This document shows positions 7,794 through 16,357 of a DNA stretch of 64,000 bases, one piece after another. Below the pieces are notes generated by a model. The model ran no database searches, was not told the origin of the DNA, and saw nothing but the letters and a program-made list of their open reading frames with translations. The DNA is from Jeotgalibacillus soli (lineage in GTDB: Bacteria; Bacillota; Bacilli; Bacillales; Jeotgalibacillaceae), in the NCBI RefSeq assembly GCF_000829435.1, contig NZ_JXRP01000009.1, forward strand, positions 434,001 through 498,000, given 5' to 3'. Each line of letters opens with the position of its first letter. The stretch's first letter is position 1. The translations under genes were made by a program, and so were the position numbers.

Positions 7794-9172
7794 AACAGCA
7801 AAGTAGTCAGCTTGGTGCGGAAAGAATTCCAAAATTAATGGTTCGCTTTTCTGTTCCAGCTTTCATTGGAATGTTTGTCATGGCTTTTTACAATATTGCT
7901 GATACCTTTTTCATTGCAAGAGGAGTCGGCACGCTGGCTGTTGCGGCTTTGTCTATTGCGTTTCCATTGCAGCTTATCGTTACCGCTTTTGCGGCTGCCA
8001 TTGGGATAGGCGGGGCTTCCATAATTTCAAGGCGTCTTGGTGCAGGTAAACTGCATGATGCAAATGAAGTATTTGGTCACGTAATCTGGCTGGTCGGTTT
8101 TTTAAGTATTATCATGGCAGCCCTCGCGTTAACCTTTTTAGATCCCATTTTAATTACATTCGGTGCAACTGAAAACGTATTGCCATATGCGCGAGACTAT
8201 GTATCCATCATTTTATACGGATCTCTCTTTCAAGCATTTATGATGGCCGCAAATAATATTATACGGTCAGAAGGGAATGCGAAAGTGGCCATGCTGACGA
8301 TGATTGTTTCAGCAGGAATAAATATTATTCTAAATCCCATTTTTATCTTTTGGCTGGATATGGGGGTAAGCGGAGCCGCCATTGCAACGGTTATTTCACA
8401 AGCAATAGGAGCTGCGTGGATTTTCTTCTACTTTAAAACAGGGAAAAGCTCTCTAACGTTTAGATGGATTGGGGTAATGCCGAATTGGAAAGTAGTCAAA
8501 GAAATTGTAGGAATTGGCTCTTCAACGTTTGTCAGACAGGTAGCTGGAAGCATCATGTTTATTGCGGTCAACTGGATGCTTATCGTCCATGGGGGAGACT
8601 ATGCCGTCGCAATATTTGGAATTATAAACCGCATTATGATGTTTGCCATCATGCCCATGTTCGGTATTGTTCAAGGAATGCAGCCGATCATCGGTTACAA
8701 TTTCGGTGCCAAGCTATATCATCGAGTGAGTGATACGTTAAAGCTTGGTATTGTTGTTTCAACCATGTTGGCCATTTTTGTATGGACTGTAGTAATGATT
8801 TTCCCTGCAGCAATGATGGCCATTTTTTCAACTGATGCAGCGGTCGTTGATGGAGGAGAGGAAGCCATGCGCTGGATTTTCCTCGCAGCGCCTATTCTCG
8901 GATTCCAGATGGTATCAGGCGGTTTGTATCAAGCTTTAGGGAAGGCAAAAATATCTTTTATTCTTTCAATGGCAAGACAGCTGCTGTTTTTAATTCCATT
9001 AGTTTTGATTCTGCCGTCATTTTTTGGGCTGGCTGGGGTTTGGATTGCGTTTCCCATTGCGGATCTGCTGGCATTTATGCTTTCTCTGTTCTTTGTCTTG
9101 CGAGACCGTTCGACCCTGTTTCAAAAGACTCCGGTTTCCGCAAAGCTAAGAGAAGCGAAGATGAATGGATAG
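7790..9172 (+). CDS. MATE family multidrug efflux transporter (MepA-like)
   Basis: Polytopic membrane protein of 460 residues, normal for MATE exporters that use Na+ or H+ gradients to expel cationic drugs. N-terminal sequence PKLMVRFSVPAFIGMFVMAFYNIADTFFIARGVG and the duplicated pattern (second half near FVRQVAGSIMFIAVN and GMQPIIGYNFGAK) are typical. The TTG start at 7790 overlaps the TGA of the MarR gene with GAGGTGAGG upstream, so the two are translationally coupled. The MarR neighbour suggests drug-inducible expression. Substrates cannot be deduced. Confidence 0.9.
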   Translation: MKQQSSQLGAERIPKLMVRFSVPAFIGMFVMAFYNIADTFFIARGVGTLAVAALSIAFPLQLIVTAFAAAIGIGGASIISRRLGAGKLHDANEVFGHVIWLVGFLSIIMAALALTFLDPILITFGATENVLPYARDYVSIILYGSLFQAFMMAANNIIRSEGNAKVAMLTMIVSAGINIILNPIFIFWLDMGVSGAAIATVISQAIGAAWIFFYFKTGKSSLTFRWIGVMPNWKVVKEIVGIGSSTFVRQVAGSIMFIAVNWMLIVHGGDYAVAIFGIINRIMMFAIMPMFGIVQGMQPIIGYNFGAKLYHRVSDTLKLGIVVSTMLAIFVWTVVMIFPAAMMAIFSTDAAVVDGGEEAMRWIFLAAPILGFQMVSGGLYQALGKAKISFILSMARQLLFLIPLVLILPSFFGLAGVWIAFPIADLLAFMLSLFFVLRDRSTLFQKTPVSAKLREAKMNG

Positions 9173-9226
9173 ATGAGGAAATTCTTGCCGAGGATAACTT
9201 GAATAGCAGGGAAGAGAGGTCGTTAC

Positions 9227-9616
9227 ATGATTCATCATATAGAGCTCTATGTATCTAATCTTGAAAAATCTAAAAGCTTTTGGAGCTGGCTGCTGAATGA
9301 GCTTAATTACACGGTTTATCAGGAGTGGGATCGGGGAATTAGCTATAAACATGGTGATGTATATATTGTGTTTGTTCCAGTAGAAGACGGTTTTGACGAA
9401 CCTAATTATCACCGTAAGCGAGTTGGATTAAATCATCTTGCCTTTCATGCACAATCTAAAGAACAAGTAGACAATTTAGCAAAAAGAATGAAGCAAAAAG
9501 GAATTCGATTGCTTTATGAAGACCGCTTCCCGTATGCAGGCGGATCAGAACATTACGCATTATTTGCGGAAGACCCAGATCGAATTAAAGTAGAAATTGT
9601 AGCATTGGAGTGTTGA
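9227..9616 (+). CDS. VOC family protein (glyoxalase/bleomycin resistance-like)
   Basis: A 129-residue single-chain vicinal-oxygen-chelate protein. It starts MIHHIELYVSNLEKSKSFWSWLL, the usual first beta-alpha unit with a metal-type His, and continues with VGLNHLAFHAQSKEQVD and ends AGGSEHYALFAEDPDRIKVEIVA, the second half motif. Start ATG 9227 follows GGGAAGAGAGG. Only 54 bases separate it from the MATE gene, so it may be the third gene of the efflux operon. The family includes metalloenzymes and antibiotic-binding proteins; which applies is unknown. Confidence 0.85.
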   Translation: MIHHIELYVSNLEKSKSFWSWLLNELNYTVYQEWDRGISYKHGDVYIVFVPVEDGFDEPNYHRKRVGLNHLAFHAQSKEQVDNLAKRMKQKGIRLLYEDRFPYAGGSEHYALFAEDPDRIKVEIVALEC

Positions 9617-9731
9617 ATTTCTAACTTATGTAAGATAATTGTCGCCTGAAAGCGAATTGAAGTGTGGGATCGAATGATGATCGAGCACACATCTTGATTA
9701 TGATGTCACCTTTCCTTCTCTTTTTAGGAGA

Positions 9732-9860
9732 AACGGTCTGATTAATAAAGGAAAAATCAATGCAGGAATCGACAGAGCGAAGTAAGTGATCGATTGGCAC
9801 TAGTTGATCAATGGAAACCATTTGACGATTGTGACGGGCGTTTTGAGATTGTCCCATCAT
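9732..9860 (-). pseudogene. IS1182-family transposase N-terminal remnant
   Basis: Minus-strand frame from ATG 9860/9857 reads MGQSQNARHNRQMVSIDQL and continues VPIDHLLRSVDSCIDFSFI, which matches the conserved N-terminus of IS1182-type transposases. After about 42 residues similarity ends in unrelated sequence, so more than 90% of the transposase is missing. No intact element ends were identified. It lies next to a GC-rich repeat (9942-10063), marking an insertion-prone intergenic region. Confidence 0.7.
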
Positions 9861-9941
9861 GATGGATCGTTCCTTTCTATTTCTTTCTATTGTGTTCCTG
9901 ATTTGTTCTATTGAATATTCGTAAGGAGGAAGAGAAATAAA

Positions 9942-10063
9942 GTGCCGGCTCATCCCCGAGACCTCCTCGGAAAAACGATCGAGAGAGACTCCGCAGTGCA
10001 GCAATCTTCTACACGAGGAGGCTCGAACGTTTGTCCGCGGATAGCGAAGGAATGGGCCGGCAC
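9942..10063. repeat. GC-rich palindromic intergenic repeat bounded by a 12-bp inverted repeat
   Basis: Ends are GTGCCGGCTCAT (9942-9953) and ATGGGCCGGCAC (10052-10063), complementary at 11 of 12 positions. The interior (GAGACTCCGCAG, GAGGAGGCTCG, CCGCGGATAGCGAAGG) resembles dispersed Bacillus repeats and the interiors of the other repeats in this window. A 129-codon ORF through it is an artefact of its base composition. Confidence 0.6.
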
Positions 10064-10087
10064 GGTTTTTAAATTTCAACAGCCTGG

Positions 10088-10124
10088 CAAAAGCCGCAAA
10101 CAGTTTATCTGTTTGCGGCTTTTG
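10088..10124. terminator. Strong 16-bp hairpin terminator of the antiporter gene
   Basis: Arms 10088-10103 and 10109-10124 are perfectly complementary around a 5-base loop, with T run on the minus strand beyond. It sits seven bases after the antiporter stop. Confidence 0.85.
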
Positions 10125-10130
10125 TATGAA

Positions 10131-12197
10131 TTATTGATCGTAATCACGTTTGAAAAGAACACTGTTTGGTACATCAATGCCTTTCGTTCCCCTTTGATCC
10201 GGTTCTCCGGCTTCAGTAGGGTAAAAAATAATAAAGCTTTCTGGATTTGCTTTTGCCAGCTTTCTTGGTACTCTTTCAAGCTGAGGATGCCAAGCAATCG
10301 TCCCTTTTCGTGCACTCATTACGATGACTAAGTCATTTTGTTTTAGTGAACCAACAGGCTTTTCATAAAGCTCCTCCCAGGAGTCAAGTCGATGCATGTA
10401 GGTTGTTACACTCGGTTTTATGCCAGCAAAGATTTTTTTGTAGCGTCCTGCATTTCCATTCACTACGAGGCATTCAAGGGCGGCATTGAGCTGAACGGCG
10501 ATCCCTTTTACGATGCGTATTGCGTCGAGAAAACCTGGTTTGTGGCGTGAACCGTTAGGAATGATTAAGACAATTCGATCGGTTGTATTTAGCGGATGGC
10601 CGATCTTTGCAATCATGGCCCGCTCACTCGTATGGTCCAGAAAATTATCAATAATTCCCCCGAAAAGTCTTGTTTTTGCTGAACGTTCACCATTCCACCC
10701 GGCGATAATGGTTGTAATCCGCTCTTCGGTAACGGCCCGTTCAATCCCGCTTCCAATATTGCGATCTACTTTAATTAGCGAGCGTGCAGGAATGTTTGCA
10801 CCAGCCGAATAAGCAATTGCTTGTGTGAGCATTTTTTCAGCTGATGCTACTTTTCCTTCAACCGATTTAACATCCTTTTGAACAACGCTCAGCGGATAAA
10901 TGGGCTCAAGCGACGCCTTTGCCTGTCTTACGATAAAGCTTAATCCAAGTAAATCTTCCGTCGTGCTTGGGTTCGCCAACGGTATTAAAATTCGTTCCGG
11001 GCGATCATCAATATCTTGAATTTCGATATCCTCATTTTCTGCTAAACGACGTCCATATTTCTCGGTCAAATAGGGACCAAGCACACAGGTAACAAGAATC
11101 ATAACAATAAATCCATTTACTGCCGTCTGGTCAAGCAAGCCAAGGTCAAAGCCGACGAGGGTTGCGGCTAAAGTTCCAGCGGCCTGGGGGATGGTTAAGC
11201 CGATAATTACACGATTTTCAATCGCGTTATAACCATAGATTCGACTCGTAATAAAACTCGCCAGACCTTTCCCAACAAGCAGGGACACCATGACAAGCAG
11301 TGTAAAGATCCACGCTGTAGGATCTGTTAATAAAATGGAGAGGTCCATTAACATCCCAACTGATAATAAGAAGAATGGGATAAACAGTGCGTTTCCAATA
11401 AAGCGAATACGGTTCATTAATGGACCATGGTCATAAATATAGCGGTTGAGTGCTAATCCAGATAGAAAGGCGCCTATGATTGGCTGCAGTCCTGCAAGCA
11501 GCGCCAGACTTCCTGCAACAAACAAAACCGTCAGCACGAAATTAAACTCAATTTGTCCTTCATTGTTGGAATTCCTGAAAAACCATTTTGCAAGATAAGG
11601 AGTTCCTACAAGGACAATGACGGCAAATACAATCGTAGAAATAATGAGCCTGGCCCAAAAACCAATGCTTACATCTCCAACAGCTACACCTGCAACAGCG
11701 GCTAAAATCAACATCGCTAAAGAATCTGTCATAAGTGTTCCACCGATTGCAGTGGTGACGGCCTTGTTTTTGGCAACGCCGAGCCGCGAAGCGATTGGAT
11801 AGGCAAGCAGCGTATGCGATCCAAGAATAGAACCCAGTAAAATAGAGGCAGCCAATCCGAAATCAAGATAGAATCCAACGGCCACACCTAACGCCATTGG
11901 AATACTAAAAGACAGGAGTCCAAATGAAATACTGCGGCTGCGATATTTTTTAAACCCATCAATATCTAATTCCAAGCCTGCGATAAAGATAATAAAGAGC
12001 AGCCCAACCATTCCAAGCATTTGAATGGTTTCTCCGCGCTCCAGCAAGCCGACCCCGTTTGGACCTATAATAACACCAGCAACTATGGGACCAATAATTC
12101 CCGGTAGTCTCAATTTACTCATTATAATAGGTGAAATAAGAAAAATAATGATGGATAAACCGAAAATTAAAACGGGCTCATTGAAAGGTACGGTCAT
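10131..12197 (-). CDS. CPA2 family cation:proton antiporter with C-terminal USP-like domain
   Basis: Membrane antiporter of 688 residues. The N-terminal half is a Na+/H+-exchanger domain: SKLRLPGIIGPIVAGVIIGPNGVGLL, GLEL-DIDGFKKY, GSHTLLAYPIASRLGV and GGTLMTDSLAM, ending near residue 385 with PYLTEKYGRRLAENE. The remaining 300 residues are soluble and begin DRPERILIPLANPSTTEDLL, like a tandem universal-stress-type cytosolic module. It probably exchanges K+ or Na+ for protons. ATG 12197 (GCAGGTG ten bases upstream) fits the family start MTVPFNEPVLIFGL; the frame is open 65 codons further 5' without homology. Ion specificity is unknown. Confidence 0.88.
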   Translation of the reverse strand: MTVPFNEPVLIFGLSIIIFLISPIIMSKLRLPGIIGPIVAGVIIGPNGVGLLERGETIQMLGMVGLLFIIFIAGLELDIDGFKKYRSRSISFGLLSFSIPMALGVAVGFYLDFGLAASILLGSILGSHTLLAYPIASRLGVAKNKAVTTAIGGTLMTDSLAMLILAAVAGVAVGDVSIGFWARLIISTIVFAVIVLVGTPYLAKWFFRNSNNEGQIEFNFVLTVLFVAGSLALLAGLQPIIGAFLSGLALNRYIYDHGPLMNRIRFIGNALFIPFFLLSVGMLMDLSILLTDPTAWIFTLLVMVSLLVGKGLASFITSRIYGYNAIENRVIIGLTIPQAAGTLAATLVGFDLGLLDQTAVNGFIVMILVTCVLGPYLTEKYGRRLAENEDIEIQDIDDRPERILIPLANPSTTEDLLGLSFIVRQAKASLEPIYPLSVVQKDVKSVEGKVASAEKMLTQAIAYSAGANIPARSLIKVDRNIGSGIERAVTEERITTIIAGWNGERSAKTRLFGGIIDNFLDHTSERAMIAKIGHPLNTTDRIVLIIPNGSRHKPGFLDAIRIVKGIAVQLNAALECLVVNGNAGRYKKIFAGIKPSVTTYMHRLDSWEELYEKPVGSLKQNDLVIVMSARKGTIAWHPQLERVPRKLAKANPESFIIFYPTEAGEPDQRGTKGIDVPNSVLFKRDYDQ

Positions 12198-12450
12198 ATG
12201 GATAGAACACCTGCTTTCTGTCGTAAAATATTTTCCATCATATCCTATCTCAGCAGGCGGAAACGGCTGATCGTATAAGTTTTGGTTATGATTGCGTTTT
12301 CTGTCTAGAAAGGAACTAGAAAGAGACACAAATGGCTGATTTAGGCACATAAATCTATGATGAAGGCCCATAAGTTTATAGGTTTTGCACACAAATGATT
12401 TTCAAATGCCAAATGAAGCCTTGAAAGCCGCTTTCTTGGGATCGAAACAA

Positions 12451-12486
12451 AAAATTCACCAAGAAATCATTTCCACGGTGAATTTT
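12451..12486. terminator. Hairpin terminator after the SE1832 gene
   Basis: AAAATTCACC (12451-12460) pairs with GGTGAATTTT (12477-12486); T run on the minus strand after the stem. Located 12 bases past the stop of the minus-strand 53-codon gene. Confidence 0.7.
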
Positions 12487-12498
12487 TTACTGAACCTA

Positions 12499-12660
12499 TT
12501 ACTCTCTTAATTCCTGAAGCTCCTTTTCAATCGCAGCCAGCTTTTTCTCGGCTGCCTTTATATCTCCGCCCACTGATTCTAGCTTTTCAAGATCTCCTTG
12601 TGTTCGGATATACTCTAGCTTAAGCTCATTGATTCGCTCTTCTGTATAATTTTTCACCAT
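12499..12660 (-). CDS. SE1832 family small coiled-coil protein
   Basis: A 53-residue protein, MVKNYTEERINELKLEYIRT then QGDLEKLESVGG and a Lys/Glu-rich helix ending EKELQELRE. The IxELKxEYIRxQGDLEKLES pattern matches the uncharacterised SE1832 family of Firmicutes. GGGGGAA lies just before ATG 12660 and a terminator follows the stop, so the gene is complete with its own signals. It is predicted to be one long amphipathic helix; its function is unknown. Confidence 0.8.
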   Translation of the reverse strand: MVKNYTEERINELKLEYIRTQGDLEKLESVGGDIKAAEKKLAAIEKELQELRE

Positions 12661-12856
12661 TTATTCCCCCTAATCGTACGTCTACTAGTCATAAGTTTAG
12701 CGAAAATAGAGAGGCAATGCAAAAATTGATTGTTCTCTATAACATATATCTGTTTGTTGTGGGTATATGATAAAGAACAGATTTCAGAATATTAAGAGGA
12801 ATTCAATCTATCAATGTCGAATAAATAGATTCATATTGAAAGGGGGTTCTCCATGC

Positions 12857-14305
12857 ATGTTTAAACCGTATCAATCTACGCACTTTTTTGATGAAATGCT
12901 TCAAGAAAACGGTACTACAAGAGCGCATTATCAAGCTTTTCATGACATGATGAACCAATTTACCGAAGAAGAGCTTAGAGAAAAGCATGAAACAGCGCAG
13001 TTAAGCTTTTTACGGCAAGGGATTACATTTACTGTCTATAACGATAATGTTGGTACAGAGCGTACGATGCCGTTTGACTTTATACCAATCATTGTTCCGC
13101 CGGATGAATGGAGCATGATCGAAAAAGGAATGAAGCAACGTGTTGAGGCACTTAATTTATTTCTTGAAGACATATATAAAGAGCAGGAGATTTTACAGGA
13201 TGGTGTTGTACCGAGAGAATTGGTCGAACATAATCTACACTATTACCGAAAGCAAGTTGGCGGAATCAATATACCGTTAAACAATCATATATTTTTAGCA
13301 GGCATTGATTTGATTCGGGATCAGCAGGGAACGTACCGAGTGCTGGAAGATAATCTTCGCAATCCTTCAGGCATGTCTTACGTATATCAGAACCGTTATG
13401 TGATGAGGCAGGTCTACCCAGAGTTTTTTAACAGACAGAGAATCCATTCCTTAGAGCATCAATTATCTAATCTCAATGAAGCTGTTCTTTCTCACTCACC
13501 GAAAAGATGTGAAGGAGAGCCAAGGGCTGTGCTTCTCACGCCGGGGATGTATAACTCGGCGTATTATGACCATGTGTTTTTAGCTCAGCAAATGGGAATT
13601 GAATTAGTGGAGGGGAGAGACCTACACGTCCGAAATGGCGTTGTTTATATGAAAACAATTCGCGGCATGCAGCGAGTCGATATCATATACCGTCGTGTTG
13701 ATGATGACTTTTTGGATCCAGAAGTATTCAATTCTGACTCAGCACTTGGTGTTCCAGGCCTGCTTGATGCTTACCGAAAAGGCAACGTGGCCATTTTAAA
13801 CGGGATTGGAAATGGAGTAGCGGATGATAAGGCGATGTATGCGTATGTACCTGAGATGATTCGCTATTATTTAAATGAAGAACCGATTATTCCAAATGTA
13901 GACACCTACTTTCTTCGGGAAGAAGAGCAGCGCAGATGGGTCTTGGAGCATCTGGATCAGCTTGTTATAAAAAATGTAGGTGCTTCGGGAGGATATGACA
14001 TGCTCATTGGCCCTCATGCATCTGAAGAAGAATTGGCGGTATTTAGAGGGAAAATTGAAGAAAATCCGCACCAATATATAGCGCAGCCAACCATCCAGCT
14101 ATCCCGTGCACCTGCTTTTCAAGAAGGGCGCTTCTACCCGTGCCATGTTGATCTGCGTGTATTTGTTATGAGAGGGAAGGAAACGAATGTACTGCCAGGG
14201 GGATTGTCCCGGGTTGCGCTCAAAGAAGGCTCCCTTGTTGTCAATTCTTCTCAGGGCGGCGGCGGAAAAGATACGTGGGTGCTAAAGAAAGGAGGAGAGC
14301 TCTAA
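12857..14305 (+). CDS. Circularly permuted ATP-grasp type 2 protein
   Basis: First gene of a conserved three-gene cassette. The 482-residue protein belongs to the circularly permuted ATP-grasp family (COG2308-type), predicted to form amide bonds using ATP; no substrate is established. Recognisable stretches include QGITFTVYNDN, PFDFIPIIVPPDEW, VLEDNLRNPSGMSYVYQNR, LTPGMYNSAYYDHVFLA, IYRRVDDDFLDP and the C-terminal GGLSRVALKEGSLVVNSSQG followed by GGGKDTWVL. ATG 12857 with AAAGGGGG upstream is chosen over the earlier ATG at 12767. Its TAA abuts the ATG of the next gene, so the two are coupled. Family certain, biochemical role inferred. Confidence 0.88.
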   Translation: MFKPYQSTHFFDEMLQENGTTRAHYQAFHDMMNQFTEEELREKHETAQLSFLRQGITFTVYNDNVGTERTMPFDFIPIIVPPDEWSMIEKGMKQRVEALNLFLEDIYKEQEILQDGVVPRELVEHNLHYYRKQVGGINIPLNNHIFLAGIDLIRDQQGTYRVLEDNLRNPSGMSYVYQNRYVMRQVYPEFFNRQRIHSLEHQLSNLNEAVLSHSPKRCEGEPRAVLLTPGMYNSAYYDHVFLAQQMGIELVEGRDLHVRNGVVYMKTIRGMQRVDIIYRRVDDDFLDPEVFNSDSALGVPGLLDAYRKGNVAILNGIGNGVADDKAMYAYVPEMIRYYLNEEPIIPNVDTYFLREEEQRRWVLEHLDQLVIKNVGASGGYDMLIGPHASEEELAVFRGKIEENPHQYIAQPTIQLSRAPAFQEGRFYPCHVDLRVFVMRGKETNVLPGGLSRVALKEGSLVVNSSQGGGGKDTWVLKKGGEL

Positions 14306-15274
14306 ATGTTAAGCAGAGTAGCAGATTCCCTATATTGGATGTCACGAAATATTGAGCGGGCTGAAAATAATGCGCGTGTTCTTGGTGTACAGCTGATCCA
14401 AATGCTTGAGGCCTCCTCTGGAGAATCATTGGCAAAGTATGATTGGGAACCCGTAATCGAAATTTGCGGTTCACTGCAGGATTTTAACAATCAGTATGAT
14501 CAATTTAATATGAATAATATCATCCATTATTTAGCGTTTTCCGAGTCTAATAGCAGTTCTATTTTAAGCTGTATAAAAATGGCGAGAGAGAATGCTAGAA
14601 CCACTCGTGATATTATTCCGACTGATCTTTTCGAAGTATGGAACGATCTATACCTGGAAAGCAATAGCTTGAGAATTCCGGAGGGGTCGCTAAGGGATAT
14701 TCATGATTTTATACAACGGGTGAAAATTGCTTCTTTAACTTCTCAAGGCGTGATTGAATCCTCTATGTCTCGAGGGGTTCCATACCGTTTTATAAAAATC
14801 GGAAAATGGCTTGAACGTGCCGAAAAAACAACACGAATTTTAAATGTATTAAGTGATAAATCAAAAGAAGAGAGCCTCCGTGTCTACGGGGAAAACTATT
14901 ATTACTGGCGTTCAGCACTCCAGCTGCTAAATGGGTATGATGAGTACTTAAAACAATATCAGCCGCGTATGGATCCTAAAGATGTACTTACTTTTTTAAT
15001 TGCTGATTCCGATTTCCCGAGATCCATTCAGTACTGCATGGATCATGTGAGGGAAGGACTCATAGCACTTGAAGGGGGGAAGGTGTCTCATTACTCATGG
15101 AGGATGTATGCTGCCTTGGATCGTTTAATGGATGAGTTTGATGAAATAAAGCTGCAAGCACTTCCGATTGAAGGGATTAGCAAGTTCCTGGATGACTTTC
15201 AGGATCAATGCAATAAAATCGGTCTTGTGTTTTCTGAGACGTATTATCTCATTGAGCCTGCACATGTTCCTTGA
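14306..15274 (+). CDS. Alpha-E domain-containing protein
   Basis: A 322-residue, almost wholly helical protein starting MLSRVADSLYWMSRNIERAENNARVL, the signature start of the alpha-E family (COG2307). It begins directly on the base after the ATP-grasp stop, with GGAGGAG in the end of that gene as ribosome site. The family nearly always sits between the ATP-grasp and transglutaminase-like genes, as here, so it is probably an accessory or second catalytic partner in the same modification. Glu/Arg-rich helices such as WYLERAEKTTRIL-type (here WLERAEKTTRIL) are repeated. No activity is known. Confidence 0.88.
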   Translation: MLSRVADSLYWMSRNIERAENNARVLGVQLIQMLEASSGESLAKYDWEPVIEICGSLQDFNNQYDQFNMNNIIHYLAFSESNSSSILSCIKMARENARTTRDIIPTDLFEVWNDLYLESNSLRIPEGSLRDIHDFIQRVKIASLTSQGVIESSMSRGVPYRFIKIGKWLERAEKTTRILNVLSDKSKEESLRVYGENYYYWRSALQLLNGYDEYLKQYQPRMDPKDVLTFLIADSDFPRSIQYCMDHVREGLIALEGGKVSHYSWRMYAALDRLMDEFDEIKLQALPIEGISKFLDDFQDQCNKIGLVFSETYYLIEPAHVP

Positions 15275-15337
15275 AAGAATCATTTTACGAGAAAGATAAA
15301 ATTTGCTACTGACAATCAGCGAGGACGTGAGAGTTAT

Positions 15338-16189
15338 ATGAAATATAAAATTGAACACATAAACACCTTCCATTATGAAACGCTTGTTGACCAGAGTATG
15401 AATAATATTCGCCTAAAGCCGAGAACCGATGAGTGCCAGCGACTGATCTCCTATCGTGCTGATATCAGCCCTGTTTCTCTTGCAAAAGAATCTACTGATT
15501 TATGGGGAAACTCTGTTGAAACTTTTTTCATTGCTGAAATTCACCAATCCCTTGAAGTGAAGACTACTTCTGTTGTCAGTATCCAAAAAAGTCCTTTTAT
15601 TGAACAGATTGACTATTCTCCTGAAATGCAATCAATCTTTCATTCAGACCTATTTAGAAGACATTATTTAGCTTCTTTAAATCAAACAGCATATACGTAT
15701 ATTGAACCCTATCAAGTAGAGCATATTGTGCGCGAGATTGGTAATACGGAAAATCCAGTAAAATTCTCAATGGATTTAATGAAGTATATCCACGAGGTAT
15801 TTTCATATGATCCGAATGCGACAGATGTGAATACGAAAGCAACAGAATCAATCGAAGGGAGAAGGGGCGTATGTCAGGATTACGCCCACGTAATGATTGG
15901 TGTCCTTAGAGCCAGAGGAATCCCAGCCAGGTATGTAAGCGGCTATCTCTATGTTGGAGAAAATTCGGCTTTAGTAGGTGACTCGGCTACTCATGCATGG
16001 GTTGAAGTCATGGTGCCTGGAATTGGATGGGTTGGTCTCGATCCTACCAATAATGTGGAGTCTCTGGATAATCATATTCGTGTATGTGTTGGACGAGATT
16101 ATGCGGATGTAAGTCCGCTGCAAGGTGTTTACCGCGGTGGAAAACATACCCTTGATGTAAAAGTAAGTGTAAGTATAATGGATCAATAA
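15338..16189 (+). CDS. Transglutaminase-like family protein
   Basis: A 283-residue cysteine peptidase/transglutaminase-fold protein (COG1305 type), third gene of the cassette. The N-terminal region (MKYKIEHINTFHYETLVDQS, RLKPRTDECQR) is the usual bacterial N-domain; the catalytic triad is intact: Cys179 in RRGVCQDYAHVM, His219 in THAWVEV and Asp235 in WVGLDPTNN. It lacks a signal peptide, so it acts in the cytosol, probably cleaving or forming the amide made by the ATP-grasp partner. It is 63 bases from the alpha-E gene and followed by a strong terminator, closing the operon. Substrate unknown. Confidence 0.88.
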   Translation: MKYKIEHINTFHYETLVDQSMNNIRLKPRTDECQRLISYRADISPVSLAKESTDLWGNSVETFFIAEIHQSLEVKTTSVVSIQKSPFIEQIDYSPEMQSIFHSDLFRRHYLASLNQTAYTYIEPYQVEHIVREIGNTENPVKFSMDLMKYIHEVFSYDPNATDVNTKATESIEGRRGVCQDYAHVMIGVLRARGIPARYVSGYLYVGENSALVGDSATHAWVEVMVPGIGWVGLDPTNNVESLDNHIRVCVGRDYADVSPLQGVYRGGKHTLDVKVSVSIMDQ

Positions 16190-16194
16190 TAGAT

Positions 16195-16225
16195 AAAAGA
16201 CGCCCTTTTCGGGGGCGTCTTTTTT
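16195..16225 (+). terminator. Terminator of the ATP-grasp/alpha-E/transglutaminase operon
   Basis: AAAAGACGCCC (16195-16205) pairs with GGGCGTCTTTT (16213-16223) and runs into T residues, six bases after the transglutaminase-like stop. Confidence 0.85.
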
Positions 16226-16357
16226 AAAACGTGCAGTTTAGAGGAGATACGAAAAACCGATTTAATACAGGGGGATGTTAAGCGAATGCTAACAACATAG
16301 TCATTATGATCCGATAATGATAGTGAGTGAGTATACGATAGAAGAAAGGAAATCGTC

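Noticed and set aside
9621-10079. 152-codon minus-strand ORF
   Set aside because: Only codons 74-116 resemble anything (IS1182 transposase); the rest reads through the GC-rich repeat, so I annotate the remnant and repeat instead.
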